The position numbers and the translations under genes are program-made. Positions 43,712 to 51,860 of a stretch of 64,000 bases of DNA are shown piece after piece. This DNA comes from Arenimonas composti TR7-09 = DSM 18010 (GTDB taxonomy: Bacteria; Pseudomonadota; Gammaproteobacteria; Xanthomonadales; Xanthomonadaceae): positions 868,001 through 932,000 of the forward strand of contig NZ_AUFF01000001.1 in NCBI RefSeq assembly GCF_000426365.1. The letters are read 5' to 3'. Position 1 is the first letter of the stretch; every line of letters begins with the position of its first letter. The notes under the pieces were generated by a model. The model was given only the letters and a program-made list of their open reading frames with translations. It was not told where the DNA came from and did not search any database.

Positions 43712-44133
43712 CAGGACGCCGCTCCGGCGCCGGCGGCGACGTGCCGGGCGAAACGGTCGAGGATCGCCTGCCAGCCCTCGCGCTGCTGTTCGGGCGTGTG
43801 CGTCGACTCGGCGTCGAAGGTCTCGCGGATGCGCACGCCGCCGGCTTCCGGCAGGAACTCGACGCGCACGCGGCGGTGATCGTCCATCCGGTACTCGATC
43901 AGCGCTCCGGGCTCGATCCGGGTGTACTCGCCGCCGAAATCGAAGCCGAAGCTGCCGTCCTTCGCCTCCATCCGCGCGGTGAAGCGGCCGCCAGGACGCA
44001 GGTCGACCTCGGCGCGGGTCGTGTGCCAGTCGTCCGAGGCGGCGTTCCAGGCGCAGATGTCGGCCGGCGAGTTCCAGGCGGTCCAGACGCGCCCGGGATC
44101 GGCGGCGACGTAGGTTTCCACGGTGATCTGCAT
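43711..44133 (-). CDS. SRPBCC/AHSA1 domain protein
   Basis: A 140-residue single-domain protein with the START/AHSA1 helix-grip fold (TVETYVAADPGRVWTAWNSPADICAWNAAS...LRPGGRFTARME; ETFDAESTHTPEQQREGWQAILDRFARHV). Single-domain members bind hydrophobic ligands or assist stress responses and are often regulated by ArsR repressors, but none is present here. GGAG precedes the ATG at 44133. Coupled with the DUF924 gene. Confidence 0.9.
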   Translation of the reverse strand: MQITVETYVAADPGRVWTAWNSPADICAWNAASDDWHTTRAEVDLRPGGRFTARMEAKDGSFGFDFGGEYTRIEPGALIEYRMDDHRRVRVEFLPEAGGVRIRETFDAESTHTPEQQREGWQAILDRFARHVAAGAGAAS

Positions 44134-44198
44134 GCGGGGCTCCGGCAGCGGTCGAGCCGGCATGCTCGCGCCGCCGGCCCGCGAAGACAACCGGACCC

Positions 44199-44957
44199 TC
44201 AGCGCGGCTTGCGCAGCGGCAGCGCGAGCAGGCTCGCGAACAGCGCGACGAAGGTCACCGCCAGCACGAGCCGCAACGTCGCCAGTGACGGGTGCCCCGC
44301 GATCAGGAACACGACCAGCGCCAGCACCGTCGCCGCGGCGAGCGGCAACGCCACGCGCGAGAAGCGCCACTTGCGGTGGCAGGCGATGCAGGCACCGCCG
44401 GCGACCGGCACGAGCTTGCGCCAGACCGGCACGGTGCGCGTGCGGCAACAGGGGCATTCGACGAACAGGCGACCGCGATCGCGGGACGACAGCGCATCGC
44501 TGCCATTGCCCTGGGCGGCTGGAACGGAACCGGCGAGCGCCCGCGCGGCGATGGTTTCCGGCAACACGGGCGCCGCCGATGCCGTATCCGCCGAAGCGAT
44601 GGCGGCGGCCGCCGACTCGCTCCAGTCTTCGGTCCCGGCGACCCGGCGATGCAGCGCCGCGACCCAGTCCGGCCAGGTCTGCGCACCGAGATCGTCGACG
44701 ACCGTGTCCGGATGCGTGGCGAGCCAGCCCGTGAGCACGATCGCGTAGTCGTCGGGGCTCAGCTCGAAGGGGCTCCAGGCGCCGCCGTCGTCGCCGCGCT
44801 CGGGGTCACGGCCGGCGGCCAGGAACTGGTTGAGCAGCGCGAGCGGCGGAAAACGGCCGCAGCCGGCGGCGATGCCGAAGGCACCGAACTGCTGGCGGAC
44901 ATTGCCGAGCAGGATCGTCGAGGCGGTGGTACTGCGCGGGGGCGCGGTGGGGGGCAT
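44199..44957 (-). CDS. Zinc-ribbon membrane protein of unknown function
   Basis: A 252-residue protein. Residues 1-120 are a hydrophilic, Trp-rich soluble domain (FELSPDDYAIVLTGWLATHPDTVVDDLGAQTW). A low-complexity alanine linker follows, then a four-cysteine zinc ribbon (C168/C171 and C190/C193, CPCC and CIAC) and two C-terminal membrane helices (about 203-245). Inverted topology, with a soluble N-terminus and a zinc ribbon at the membrane, suggests a cytoplasmic membrane-proximal role. I do not recognise the family. Confidence 0.75.
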   Translation of the reverse strand: MPPTAPPRSTTASTILLGNVRQQFGAFGIAAGCGRFPPLALLNQFLAAGRDPERGDDGGAWSPFELSPDDYAIVLTGWLATHPDTVVDDLGAQTWPDWVAALHRRVAGTEDWSESAAAAIASADTASAAPVLPETIAARALAGSVPAAQGNGSDALSSRDRGRLFVECPCCRTRTVPVWRKLVPVAGGACIACHRKWRFSRVALPLAAATVLALVVFLIAGHPSLATLRLVLAVTFVALFASLLALPLRKPR

Positions 44958-45076
44958 GACCGATTCCGGGGGGGGCGTGAAGACGACGCGGGAGCATACG
45001 CGTTCGCGCCACCGATCCCGCGGGCAGGAAGCCGTTGCGATGCACCGGAACCGTGAACCCCGTCACGGATCCGGAA

Positions 45077-46108
45077 TCAGGCAGCGGCGACCTCGGCTTC
45101 GGGGACCGCCGCAAGGGGGCTGGCGTCGCGCACCGGCAGCTCGAGCAGCTGGCCCTCGCCGGCCAGGTCGCGGCACTGGTTCGGGCAGCTCTTCTGCATC
45201 CACGACACGTCGAAGTCGAGCCGCTCGACCAGGAAGTCGACGAAGGCGCGCACCTTCGGCGACGGCACCCGGCCGCGCACGAACACCGCGTTGAAGGCGA
45301 CCTCGGGACCGGTCCAGCCGGCGAGCACGCGGACCGCCCGGCCGGCCTCGATGTAGGGCTTGATCGTCACGTCGGTGGCGAGCATCAGGCCTTCGCCGCA
45401 GAGCATCGCGTTCTGCAGCGGCGCCGGGTCGTTGGCGACGAACAGCGGCGCCACCGGCCAGTCGCTGAAGGCGTCGTCGCCGGTCGCCGCCAGTGGCCAG
45501 GAATAGCGATTGCCGTGCCGGTGCTTGGCGAACGCGAGCACGCGGTGGTGCTGCAGGTCTCCGGGATGCAGGGGCTCGCCGTGGCGGGCGACGTATTCCG
45601 GGCTGGCGTAGACCTGCACGCGGAACGCGGCGAGCCGGCGGGCGACGAGGTTCGAGTCCGGCAACGCGCCGACGCGCAGGGCGACGTCGACCTCGCCCGA
45701 CACCAGGTCGGTGCGTTCGTTGCTGAGGTTCAGGTCGATGCGCACGTCCGGGTAGCGCTGGTGGAACTCGCTGAGCAGCGGCGCGATCCACAGCACGCCG
45801 ATCGAGTACGGGGCGCTGACCCGCAACCAGCCGCGCGGACCGCCCTGCAGCTGGCCGACGGCGCTCTCGGCCTCCTCGAGCTCGCGGGCGATGCGCACGC
45901 TGTGGTCGTGGTACACGGCGCCGGCCTCGGTCAGCCCGAGCTTGCGCGTGGTGCGGTTGAGCAGCTGGGCGCCGAGGCGTTCCTCGAGCTCCTGCACCTT
46001 GCGGCTGACGGTCGTCTTGGGCAGCCCGAGCGCGCGGGCGGCAGCGGTGAAGCTGCCCTGCTCCACCACCTTGGCGAAGATCAGGGTGTCGTTGAGGTCG
46101 CGCGTCAT
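45077..46108 (-). CDS. LysR family transcriptional regulator
   Basis: A 343-residue LTTR. The winged HTH covers residues 4-64 (FAKVVEQGSFTAAARALGLPKTTVSRKVQELEERLGAQLLNRTTR), and the effector domain follows (WLRVSAPYSIG, VDVALRVGALPDSNLVARRLA). It belongs to the CrgA/AaeR-like subgroup. The ATG at 46108 with AGAAGG directly upstream is chosen over an ATG 12 bases before it, which would have no ribosome site. It faces the SDR-RND operon and is very likely its regulator. The last 40 residues are an Ala/Glu tail beyond the usual length. Confidence 0.9.
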   Translation of the reverse strand: MTRDLNDTLIFAKVVEQGSFTAAARALGLPKTTVSRKVQELEERLGAQLLNRTTRKLGLTEAGAVYHDHSVRIARELEEAESAVGQLQGGPRGWLRVSAPYSIGVLWIAPLLSEFHQRYPDVRIDLNLSNERTDLVSGEVDVALRVGALPDSNLVARRLAAFRVQVYASPEYVARHGEPLHPGDLQHHRVLAFAKHRHGNRYSWPLAATGDDAFSDWPVAPLFVANDPAPLQNAMLCGEGLMLATDVTIKPYIEAGRAVRVLAGWTGPEVAFNAVFVRGRVPSPKVRAFVDFLVERLDFDVSWMQKSCPNQCRDLAGEGQLLELPVRDASPLAAVPEAEVAAA

Positions 46109-46138
46109 TGCCTTCTCCATTGGACCGCTGGCGGGACA

Positions 46139-46188
46139 ATTATTCCCTCCGCGGCCGACTTATCAAGTGCCGTCCACACGCCTAGATT
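46139..46188. promoter_or_regulatory. Overlapping divergent promoters of the LysR gene and the SDR-RND operon
   Basis: The plus-strand promoter is TTATCA (46160-46165), 17 bases, TAGATT (46183-46188). The minus-strand promoter is TTGATA (46166-46161), 16 bases, AATAAT (46144-46139). The two -35 hexamers are read from the same 7 bases, so the polymerases would compete. A GGGACAATTATTCCC partial palindrome covers the LysR -10 and may be an operator. Confidence 0.65.
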
Positions 46189-46269
46189 TGCCGACCTCGA
46201 GTCCGGGCCTCCAGCCCTCTCTCCCTCCCCGACGGGGGTCCGGGCTCCTCCTTCTGCAAGGCGGCGATC

Positions 46270-47028
46270 ATGTCCGAAGCCAGCATTCGAACGGATGACG
46301 GTTCAATCCGTCCCATCAGCGGGACAATCCCGCGGCCGGCGCTCGTCCTCGGTGCCGCCGGCGAACTCGGTGGGGCCATCGTGTCGGCCCTGCTCGCCCG
46401 CGGCCGCCCGGTGATCGCGGTGACGCCGCCGGGGACGCCGGTGCCGCCGCCGTCTCCGGCCCTGCAGGTGGTGCACGGCGACACCGCCACCGAGACCGCG
46501 GCCGCCGCCCTCGCCAATGCGGTGCGGCTATTGCGGCGGCCGCCCGATGCGGTGGTCGCGGTGATCGGCGCCGGCTTCACCCCCGGCCGGCTGGTCGACG
46601 AACCGGCGGCGACGCTGCAGCGCAAGCTCGACGAGGACCTGTTTCCGCACCTGCTCGCCGCCCGCCACCTGCTGCCGCTGCTCGCCGAACGCGGCGCTCC
46701 GGCGCACTGGGTCCTGTTCGGCGGTCCGTCCGCCGACGCGCCGTGGGCCGGCTACGGCCAGCTGTCGGTCGCCCAGGCGGCGCTGCGCATGCTCGCGCGG
46801 GTGCTGCGCGAGGAAATGCTCGCCACCGGCGTGCGGGTGCAGCAGTTCACGGTCTGTGCGCCGCTGCGCACCGCCGACAAGCAGCACTGCGCGGGTGCCG
46901 CCTGGCCGAGCCCCGACGAGGTCGCGCTGCAGGTCGCCGACCTGCTCGCCGGCGCCGGCACCGAGCCGGTCGTCCGCTACGACCGCCGCCGCCGCGCCCT
47001 TCCCGCTCCGAACTCCGTCACGAGGTGA
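46270..47028 (+). CDS. SDR-fold protein with degenerate active site
   Basis: A 252-residue Rossmann protein. Cofactor loop LGAAGELGGAIVSALL is near residue 27. At the catalytic position the usual Y-x-x-x-K is missing: aligning on the following AAL helix puts L165 and Q169 there, and Y162 does not fit the spacing. The protein may bind NAD(P) without normal SDR catalysis. It is the first gene of the RND operon (4 bases before the adaptor gene). A regulatory or chaperone role for the pump is speculation. Confidence 0.8.
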   Translation: MSEASIRTDDGSIRPISGTIPRPALVLGAAGELGGAIVSALLARGRPVIAVTPPGTPVPPPSPALQVVHGDTATETAAAALANAVRLLRRPPDAVVAVIGAGFTPGRLVDEPAATLQRKLDEDLFPHLLAARHLLPLLAERGAPAHWVLFGGPSADAPWAGYGQLSVAQAALRMLARVLREEMLATGVRVQQFTVCAPLRTADKQHCAGAAWPSPDEVALQVADLLAGAGTEPVVRYDRRRRALPAPNSVTR

Positions 47029-47032
47029 ACCC

Positions 47033-48199
47033 ATGAACGCCTTCCGCCTGCCCCGCCTCGCCCGCGCGGCCACCTTCGCCCTCACCCTCGCCGTCGCCAC
47101 CGCCTGCTCGCTGCAGGCACAGGAGAGCGGCACGATCGCGCCCGCGCAGGTCACCGTGGCCGCGGTGGTCGAACGCGACGTGGCCCGCGCCGACGAATTC
47201 ACCGGCCGCATCGCCGCGGTCGAAAGTGTCGCGGTGCGGGCGCGCGTCGGCGGCTACATCGACCGCATCGCGTTCCGCGAAGGCCAGGAAGTGCGCCGCG
47301 GCGACGTCCTCTTCGTGATCGACGACCGCGAATACCGGGCCGCGCTGGCGCGCGCCGAGGCCGAACTCGCCGGTGCCCGCAGCCGCGCCGCCCAGGCCGG
47401 CAGCGAGCTCGCACGGGCGCGGCAGCTCGCCGAAACCCGGCTGATCTCGGCCGAGCAGCTCGAGCAACGGCGTGCCGTCGCCGCCCAGACCGAAGCCGAC
47501 GTGCGCGCGGCGCAGGCGCAGGTCGAAGTCGCGCGGCTGGACCTGGAATTCACCCGCGTGCGCGCGCCGATCGACGGCCTCGCCGGCCGCGCCGAGGTCA
47601 CCGCCGGCAACCTCGCCGCCGCCGACGCGACGGTGTTGACGACGATCGTCTCGCTGGACCCCGTGCACGTGTACTTCGAAGGCGACGAACAGACCTGGCT
47701 GCGCTACGACCGCGAAGCCCGCGACGGCGGCCGTGCCCGCGCCGACGGCAATCCGGTGCGCGTCGGCCTCGCCGGCGAGGAGGGCTGGCCGCACGCCGGC
47801 CGGCTCGACTTCGTCGACAACCGCGTCGACCCGGGCACCGGGACGATCCGCGCCCGCGCCGTGCTGGCGAATCCCGACCGCGTCTTCCGCCCCGGCCTGT
47901 TCGCACGCGTGCAGCTGCTCGCCGACAGCCCGCAGCCGGCGCTGCTCGTCGACGACAAGGCCGTGCTCACCGACCAGGACCGCAAGTACGTCTACGTCGT
48001 CGGCGCCAACGACACCGCCGAACGCCGCGACGTGGTCCCCGGCCGGCTGATCGACGGCCTGCGGATGATCGAGAGCGGGCTGCAGCCCGGCGACCGCGTG
48101 GTCGTCGGCGGCGTGCAGCGGATCTTCTTCCCCGGGATGCCGCTGGCGCCGGTGGAAGCCGAGGGTGGCGCGGCCCCTGCGGCGGTCGCGGCGCGCTGA
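47033..48199 (+). CDS. RND efflux periplasmic adaptor (AcrA/MexA type)
   Basis: A 388-residue lipoprotein adaptor. The signal peptide ends with a lipobox-like VATAC (C25). The lipoyl half IDRIAFREGQEVRRGDVLFVID, the alpha-hairpin (about 95-165), a second lipoyl half FTRVRAPIDGLAGRAEVTAGNLA and the membrane-proximal domain are in the standard order. ATG at 47033 lies 4 bases after the SDR stop. The frame is also open into the SDR gene, which is only a shadow. It pairs with the RND pump gene 30 bases downstream. Confidence 0.95.
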   Translation: MNAFRLPRLARAATFALTLAVATACSLQAQESGTIAPAQVTVAAVVERDVARADEFTGRIAAVESVAVRARVGGYIDRIAFREGQEVRRGDVLFVIDDREYRAALARAEAELAGARSRAAQAGSELARARQLAETRLISAEQLEQRRAVAAQTEADVRAAQAQVEVARLDLEFTRVRAPIDGLAGRAEVTAGNLAAADATVLTTIVSLDPVHVYFEGDEQTWLRYDREARDGGRARADGNPVRVGLAGEEGWPHAGRLDFVDNRVDPGTGTIRARAVLANPDRVFRPGLFARVQLLADSPQPALLVDDKAVLTDQDRKYVYVVGANDTAERRDVVPGRLIDGLRMIESGLQPGDRVVVGGVQRIFFPGMPLAPVEAEGGAAPAAVAAR

Positions 48200-48229
48200 C
48201 CTGCGTTCTGAGCTCTCCGGGAGCAGACA

Positions 48230-51200
48230 ATGGATTTCTCCAGGTTCTTCATCGACCGCCCGATCTTCGCCGCGGTCCTTTCGATCGTGATCTTCGCCGC
48301 CGGCCTGATCGCGCTGCCGCAGTTGCCGGTCGGCGAATACCCGGAGGTGGTGCCGCCGTCGGTGGTCGTGCGCACCGTGTATCCGGGCGCCAACCCGAAG
48401 GTGATCGCCGAGACGGTGGCGACACCGCTCGAGGAGGCGATCGACGGCGTCGAGGACATGATGTACATCAAGTCCGTCGCAGGTTCCGACGGCGTGCTGC
48501 AGCTCACCGTCACCTTCCGGCCCGGCGTCGACCCGGACGATGCCGCGGTGCGCGTGCAGAATCGCGTCGCCCAGGCGCTGGCGCGACTGCCGGAGGACGT
48601 GCGCCGGCAAGGCGTGACGACCCAGAAGCAGTCGCCTGTGTTCCTGATGGTCGTGCACCTGGTGTCGACCGACGGCAGCTACGACTCGCTGTACCTGCGC
48701 AACTGGATGCGCCTGCACGTACGCGACGAGCTCGCGCGCATCCCCGGTGTCGGCGATGCCGCGCTGTTCGGCGGCGGCGACTACGCGATGCGCCTGTGGC
48801 TGGACCCCGACGCGATCGCCGCCCGGGGCCTCAGCGCCGGCGACGTGCTGCGGGCGGTGCGCGAGCAGAACGTGCAGGTGTCGGCCGGCCAGCTCGGCGC
48901 CGAACCGATGCCGAACGGCAGCGACTTCCTGCTGATGATCAATGCGCGCGGCCGGCTGGAAACGCCGGACGAGTTCGCGCAGATCGTGCTCGAGGCCGGC
49001 GCCGACGGCGAGATCGTCCGCCTCGGCGACGTCGCCCGCATCGAACTCGCCGGCGGCGACTACACCCTGCGCTCGCGCCTGAACGGCGACGCCGCCGCGG
49101 CGATCGGCATCTTCCAGGCGCCGGGCGCCAACGCGCTGCAGATCCGCGACGCGGTCGTGGCGAAGATGGAGGAACTGCGGCCGCGGCTGCCGCCCGGCGT
49201 CGAGATCACCTCGGTCTACGACACCACGATCTTCGTGCGCGACTCGATCGACGCGGTCGTGGCCACCCTGCTCGAGGCGACCGTGCTCGTCGTGCTCGTG
49301 GTGATCCTGTTCCTGCAGACCTGGCGTGCGTCGGTCATCCCGCTGCTGGCGGTGCCGGTTTCGGTCGTCGGCACCTTCGCGGTGCTGTACCTGCTCGGCT
49401 TCTCGGTGAACACGCTGACCCTGTTCGGACTGGTGCTGGCGATCGGCATCGTCGTCGACGACGCCATCGTCGTGGTCGAGAACGTCGAACGCTGGATCGA
49501 GCAGGGGCACACCCCGCTGCAGGCGGCGCACGCGGCGATGAAGGAAGTGTCCGGGCCGATCATCGCGATCGCCCTGGTGCTGTGCGCGGTGTTCGTGCCG
49601 ATGGCCTTCCTCGACGGCGTCACCGGCCAGTTCTACAAGCAGTTCGCGGTGACGATCGCGATCTCGACGGTGATCTCGGCGATCAACTCGCTGACCCTGT
49701 CGCCGGCGCTGGCCGCGCGCCTGCTGCGCCCGCACGGCGCCGAGAAGGACGCGCCGACCCGGCTGATCGACCGCCTGTTCGGCTGGCTGTTCGTGCCGTT
49801 CAACCGCTTCTTCGGCCGCAGCGCGCACCGCTACGAGGCGGCGGTGAAGCGTTCGCTCGGCCGCCGCGGCGCGGTGTTCGCGGTGTACGCGGTGCTGCTG
49901 GCGGCGACGGTGCTGGTGTTCTCGGCGGTGCCGCGCGGCTTCATCCCTGTGCAGGACAAGCTGTACCTGATCGCCGGCGTGAAGATGCCCGAGGGCGCCT
50001 CGATCGAACGCACCGATGCGACGCTGCGGCAGATCGCCGCGATCGCGACCTCCATCGACGGCATCGACGGCGAGATCGCCTTCCCCGGCCTGAATCCGCT
50101 GCAGTTCACCAACACGCCGAACAGCGGCGTGGTGTTCTTCACCCTCGACCCCTTCGACCAGCGCACGCGCAGCGCCGCCGAGATCACCGCCGAGCTCAAT
50201 GCCCGCATCGCCGCCGAGGTCGACAGTGGCTTCGGATTCGCGTTGATGCCGCCGCCGATCCAGGGCCTGGGCAACGGTTCGGGCTATTCGCTGTTCATCG
50301 AGGACCGCGCGGCGCTCGGTTACGGCGCCCTGCAGGAGGCGGTCGCCGGGTTCCAGGGCGCGGTGTCGCAGACGCCCGGCATGGGCTATCCGATCAGCAG
50401 CTACCAGGCGAACGTGCCGCAGCTCGACGCCGAGGTCGACCGGGTGAAGGCGAAGGCACAAGGCGTGCCGCTGACCGAACTGTTCGAAACGCTGCAGATC
50501 TATCTCGGCTCGGCCTACGTCAACGACTTCAACCTGTTCGGCCGCACGTGGCAGGTGATCGCCCAGGCCGACGGCCACTTCCGCGACAGCGTCGAGGACA
50601 TCGGCAACCTGCGCGTGCGCAACGACCGCGGCGAGATGGTGCCGGTGGCCAGCCTGGTGACGATCCGCCAGGGTTACGGCCCCGACCCGGTGATCCGCTT
50701 CAACGGCTATCCGGCCGCGGACCTGCTCGGCGAAGCCGACCCGCGGATGTTCTCCTCCGCCGAGGCGATGGCGAAGGTCGAGGAGATCGCCGCGCAGGTG
50801 CTGCCGCCGGGCATGGGCACCGACTGGAGCGACCTGAGCTATCAGGAATCGACCCAGGGCGATGCCGCGAAGGTGGTGTTCCCGCTGGCGGTGCTGCTCG
50901 CCTTCCTGGTGCTGGCGGCGCTCTACGAAAGCTGGACGCTGCCGCTGGCGGTGATCCTGATCGTGCCGATGACGCTGCTGTCGGCGCTGTTCGGGGTGTG
51001 GCTGAGCGGTGGCGACAACAACGTCTTCGTGCAGGTCGGCCTGGTCGTGCTGATGGGACTGGCCTGCAAGAACGCGATCCTGATCGTCGAGTTCGCGCGC
51101 GAACTGGAACAGCACGGCCGCGGCATCGTCGAAGCGGCGCTGGAAGCCTCGCGGCTGCGCCTGCGCCCGATCGTGATGACGTCGATCGCCTTCATCGCCG

Positions 51201-51397
51201 GCACGGTGCCGCTGCTGTTCGCCACCGGCGCCGGCGCCGAGGTGCGGGTCGTCACCGGCATCACGGTCTTCGCCGGCATGCTCGGTGTGACCCTGTTCGG
51301 GCTGCTGCTGACGCCGGTGTTCTACGTGGCGCTGCGCAAGCTCGTCAGCCGCCAGGCGCCGGTGGCCGCTGCCGCCGCGGAGGTGGTCGTCGCGTAG
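48230..51397 (+). CDS. RND multidrug efflux pump, HAE1 family (AcrB/MexB-like)
   Basis: A 1055-residue inner-membrane proton/drug antiporter. DFSRFFIDRPIFAAVLSIVIF opens the first helix. The proton relay is in GIVVDDAIVVVENVERWIEQG (the two Asp in helix 4), and the repeated NAILIVEFARELEQ region is in the second half. Two large periplasmic loops hold the porter and docking domains. Sequence in the drug pocket does not identify a substrate. No TolC-type gene follows, so a channel encoded elsewhere is required. Confidence 0.96.
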   Translation: MDFSRFFIDRPIFAAVLSIVIFAAGLIALPQLPVGEYPEVVPPSVVVRTVYPGANPKVIAETVATPLEEAIDGVEDMMYIKSVAGSDGVLQLTVTFRPGVDPDDAAVRVQNRVAQALARLPEDVRRQGVTTQKQSPVFLMVVHLVSTDGSYDSLYLRNWMRLHVRDELARIPGVGDAALFGGGDYAMRLWLDPDAIAARGLSAGDVLRAVREQNVQVSAGQLGAEPMPNGSDFLLMINARGRLETPDEFAQIVLEAGADGEIVRLGDVARIELAGGDYTLRSRLNGDAAAAIGIFQAPGANALQIRDAVVAKMEELRPRLPPGVEITSVYDTTIFVRDSIDAVVATLLEATVLVVLVVILFLQTWRASVIPLLAVPVSVVGTFAVLYLLGFSVNTLTLFGLVLAIGIVVDDAIVVVENVERWIEQGHTPLQAAHAAMKEVSGPIIAIALVLCAVFVPMAFLDGVTGQFYKQFAVTIAISTVISAINSLTLSPALAARLLRPHGAEKDAPTRLIDRLFGWLFVPFNRFFGRSAHRYEAAVKRSLGRRGAVFAVYAVLLAATVLVFSAVPRGFIPVQDKLYLIAGVKMPEGASIERTDATLRQIAAIATSIDGIDGEIAFPGLNPLQFTNTPNSGVVFFTLDPFDQRTRSAAEITAELNARIAAEVDSGFGFALMPPPIQGLGNGSGYSLFIEDRAALGYGALQEAVAGFQGAVSQTPGMGYPISSYQANVPQLDAEVDRVKAKAQGVPLTELFETLQIYLGSAYVNDFNLFGRTWQVIAQADGHFRDSVEDIGNLRVRNDRGEMVPVASLVTIRQGYGPDPVIRFNGYPAADLLGEADPRMFSSAEAMAKVEEIAAQVLPPGMGTDWSDLSYQESTQGDAAKVVFPLAVLLAFLVLAALYESWTLPLAVILIVPMTLLSALFGVWLSGGDNNVFVQVGLVVLMGLACKNAILIVEFARELEQHGRGIVEAALEASRLRLRPIVMTSIAFIAGTVPLLFATGAGAEVRVVTGITVFAGMLGVTLFGLLLTPVFYVALRKLVSRQAPVAAAAAEVVVA

Positions 51398-51418
51398 CGC
51401 CGACGACCGCCAGCGGAC

Positions 51419-51859
51419 TCACCGCTCCGGCGGTCCCTCGTTGAGCAGCAGCCAGTACACCCCGAGTTTCGCCACCGCGTCGGCGAAGGCGGCGAACTCC
51501 ACCGGCTTGCGGACGTAGCTGTTGGCACCGGACAGGTAGCTGTTGAGCTTGTCCTCCTCCTCGCTCGAGGAGGTCAGGATCACCACCGGCACCAGCTTCA
51601 GGTGCTCGGCGGCGCGCATCCGCTGCAGCACCTCGATGCCGCCGAGCTTGGGCAGCTTGAGGTCGAGCAGGACCACCGCCGGCCGTTCCTTCGGGTCGCG
51701 ATCGGCGTAGGCACCGCTGGCGAACAGGAAGTCGACCGCCTCGGCGCCGTCGCGCACGACGTGGATCGGATTGGTGACCTTCGCCCGCTTCAGGGCGCGC
51801 AGGGTGAATTCCTCGTCGTCCGGGTTGTCCTCGACCACGAGGATGAGTTTTTCGGCCAT
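51419..51859 (-). CDS. Stand-alone response regulator (Rcp1-like receiver)
   Basis: A 146-residue receiver domain without output domain. Phosphoacceptor D66 (VVLLDLKLPKLGG), acidic pocket VVEDNPDDEE at residues 8-17 and lysine in YVRKPVEFAAF. The NPDDEEFTLRALK opening is typical of receivers that work with phytochrome-like kinases. It is directly downstream of the histidine kinase (1-base gap between stop and ATG, with GGGAGA inside the kinase end), so it is its cognate partner. Confidence 0.94.
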   Translation of the reverse strand: MAEKLILVVEDNPDDEEFTLRALKRAKVTNPIHVVRDGAEAVDFLFASGAYADRDPKERPAVVLLDLKLPKLGGIEVLQRMRAAEHLKLVPVVILTSSSEEEDKLNSYLSGANSYVRKPVEFAAFADAVAKLGVYWLLLNEGPPER

Positions 51860-51860
51860 G

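Noticed and set aside
47018-51115. A 1365-codon open frame on the minus strand opposite the RND pump genes
   Set aside because: It is a long antisense frame produced by GC-rich codon bias. It is full of Arg, His, Gln and Ala, has no domain or start context, and the plus strand carries two complete well-conserved pump genes.
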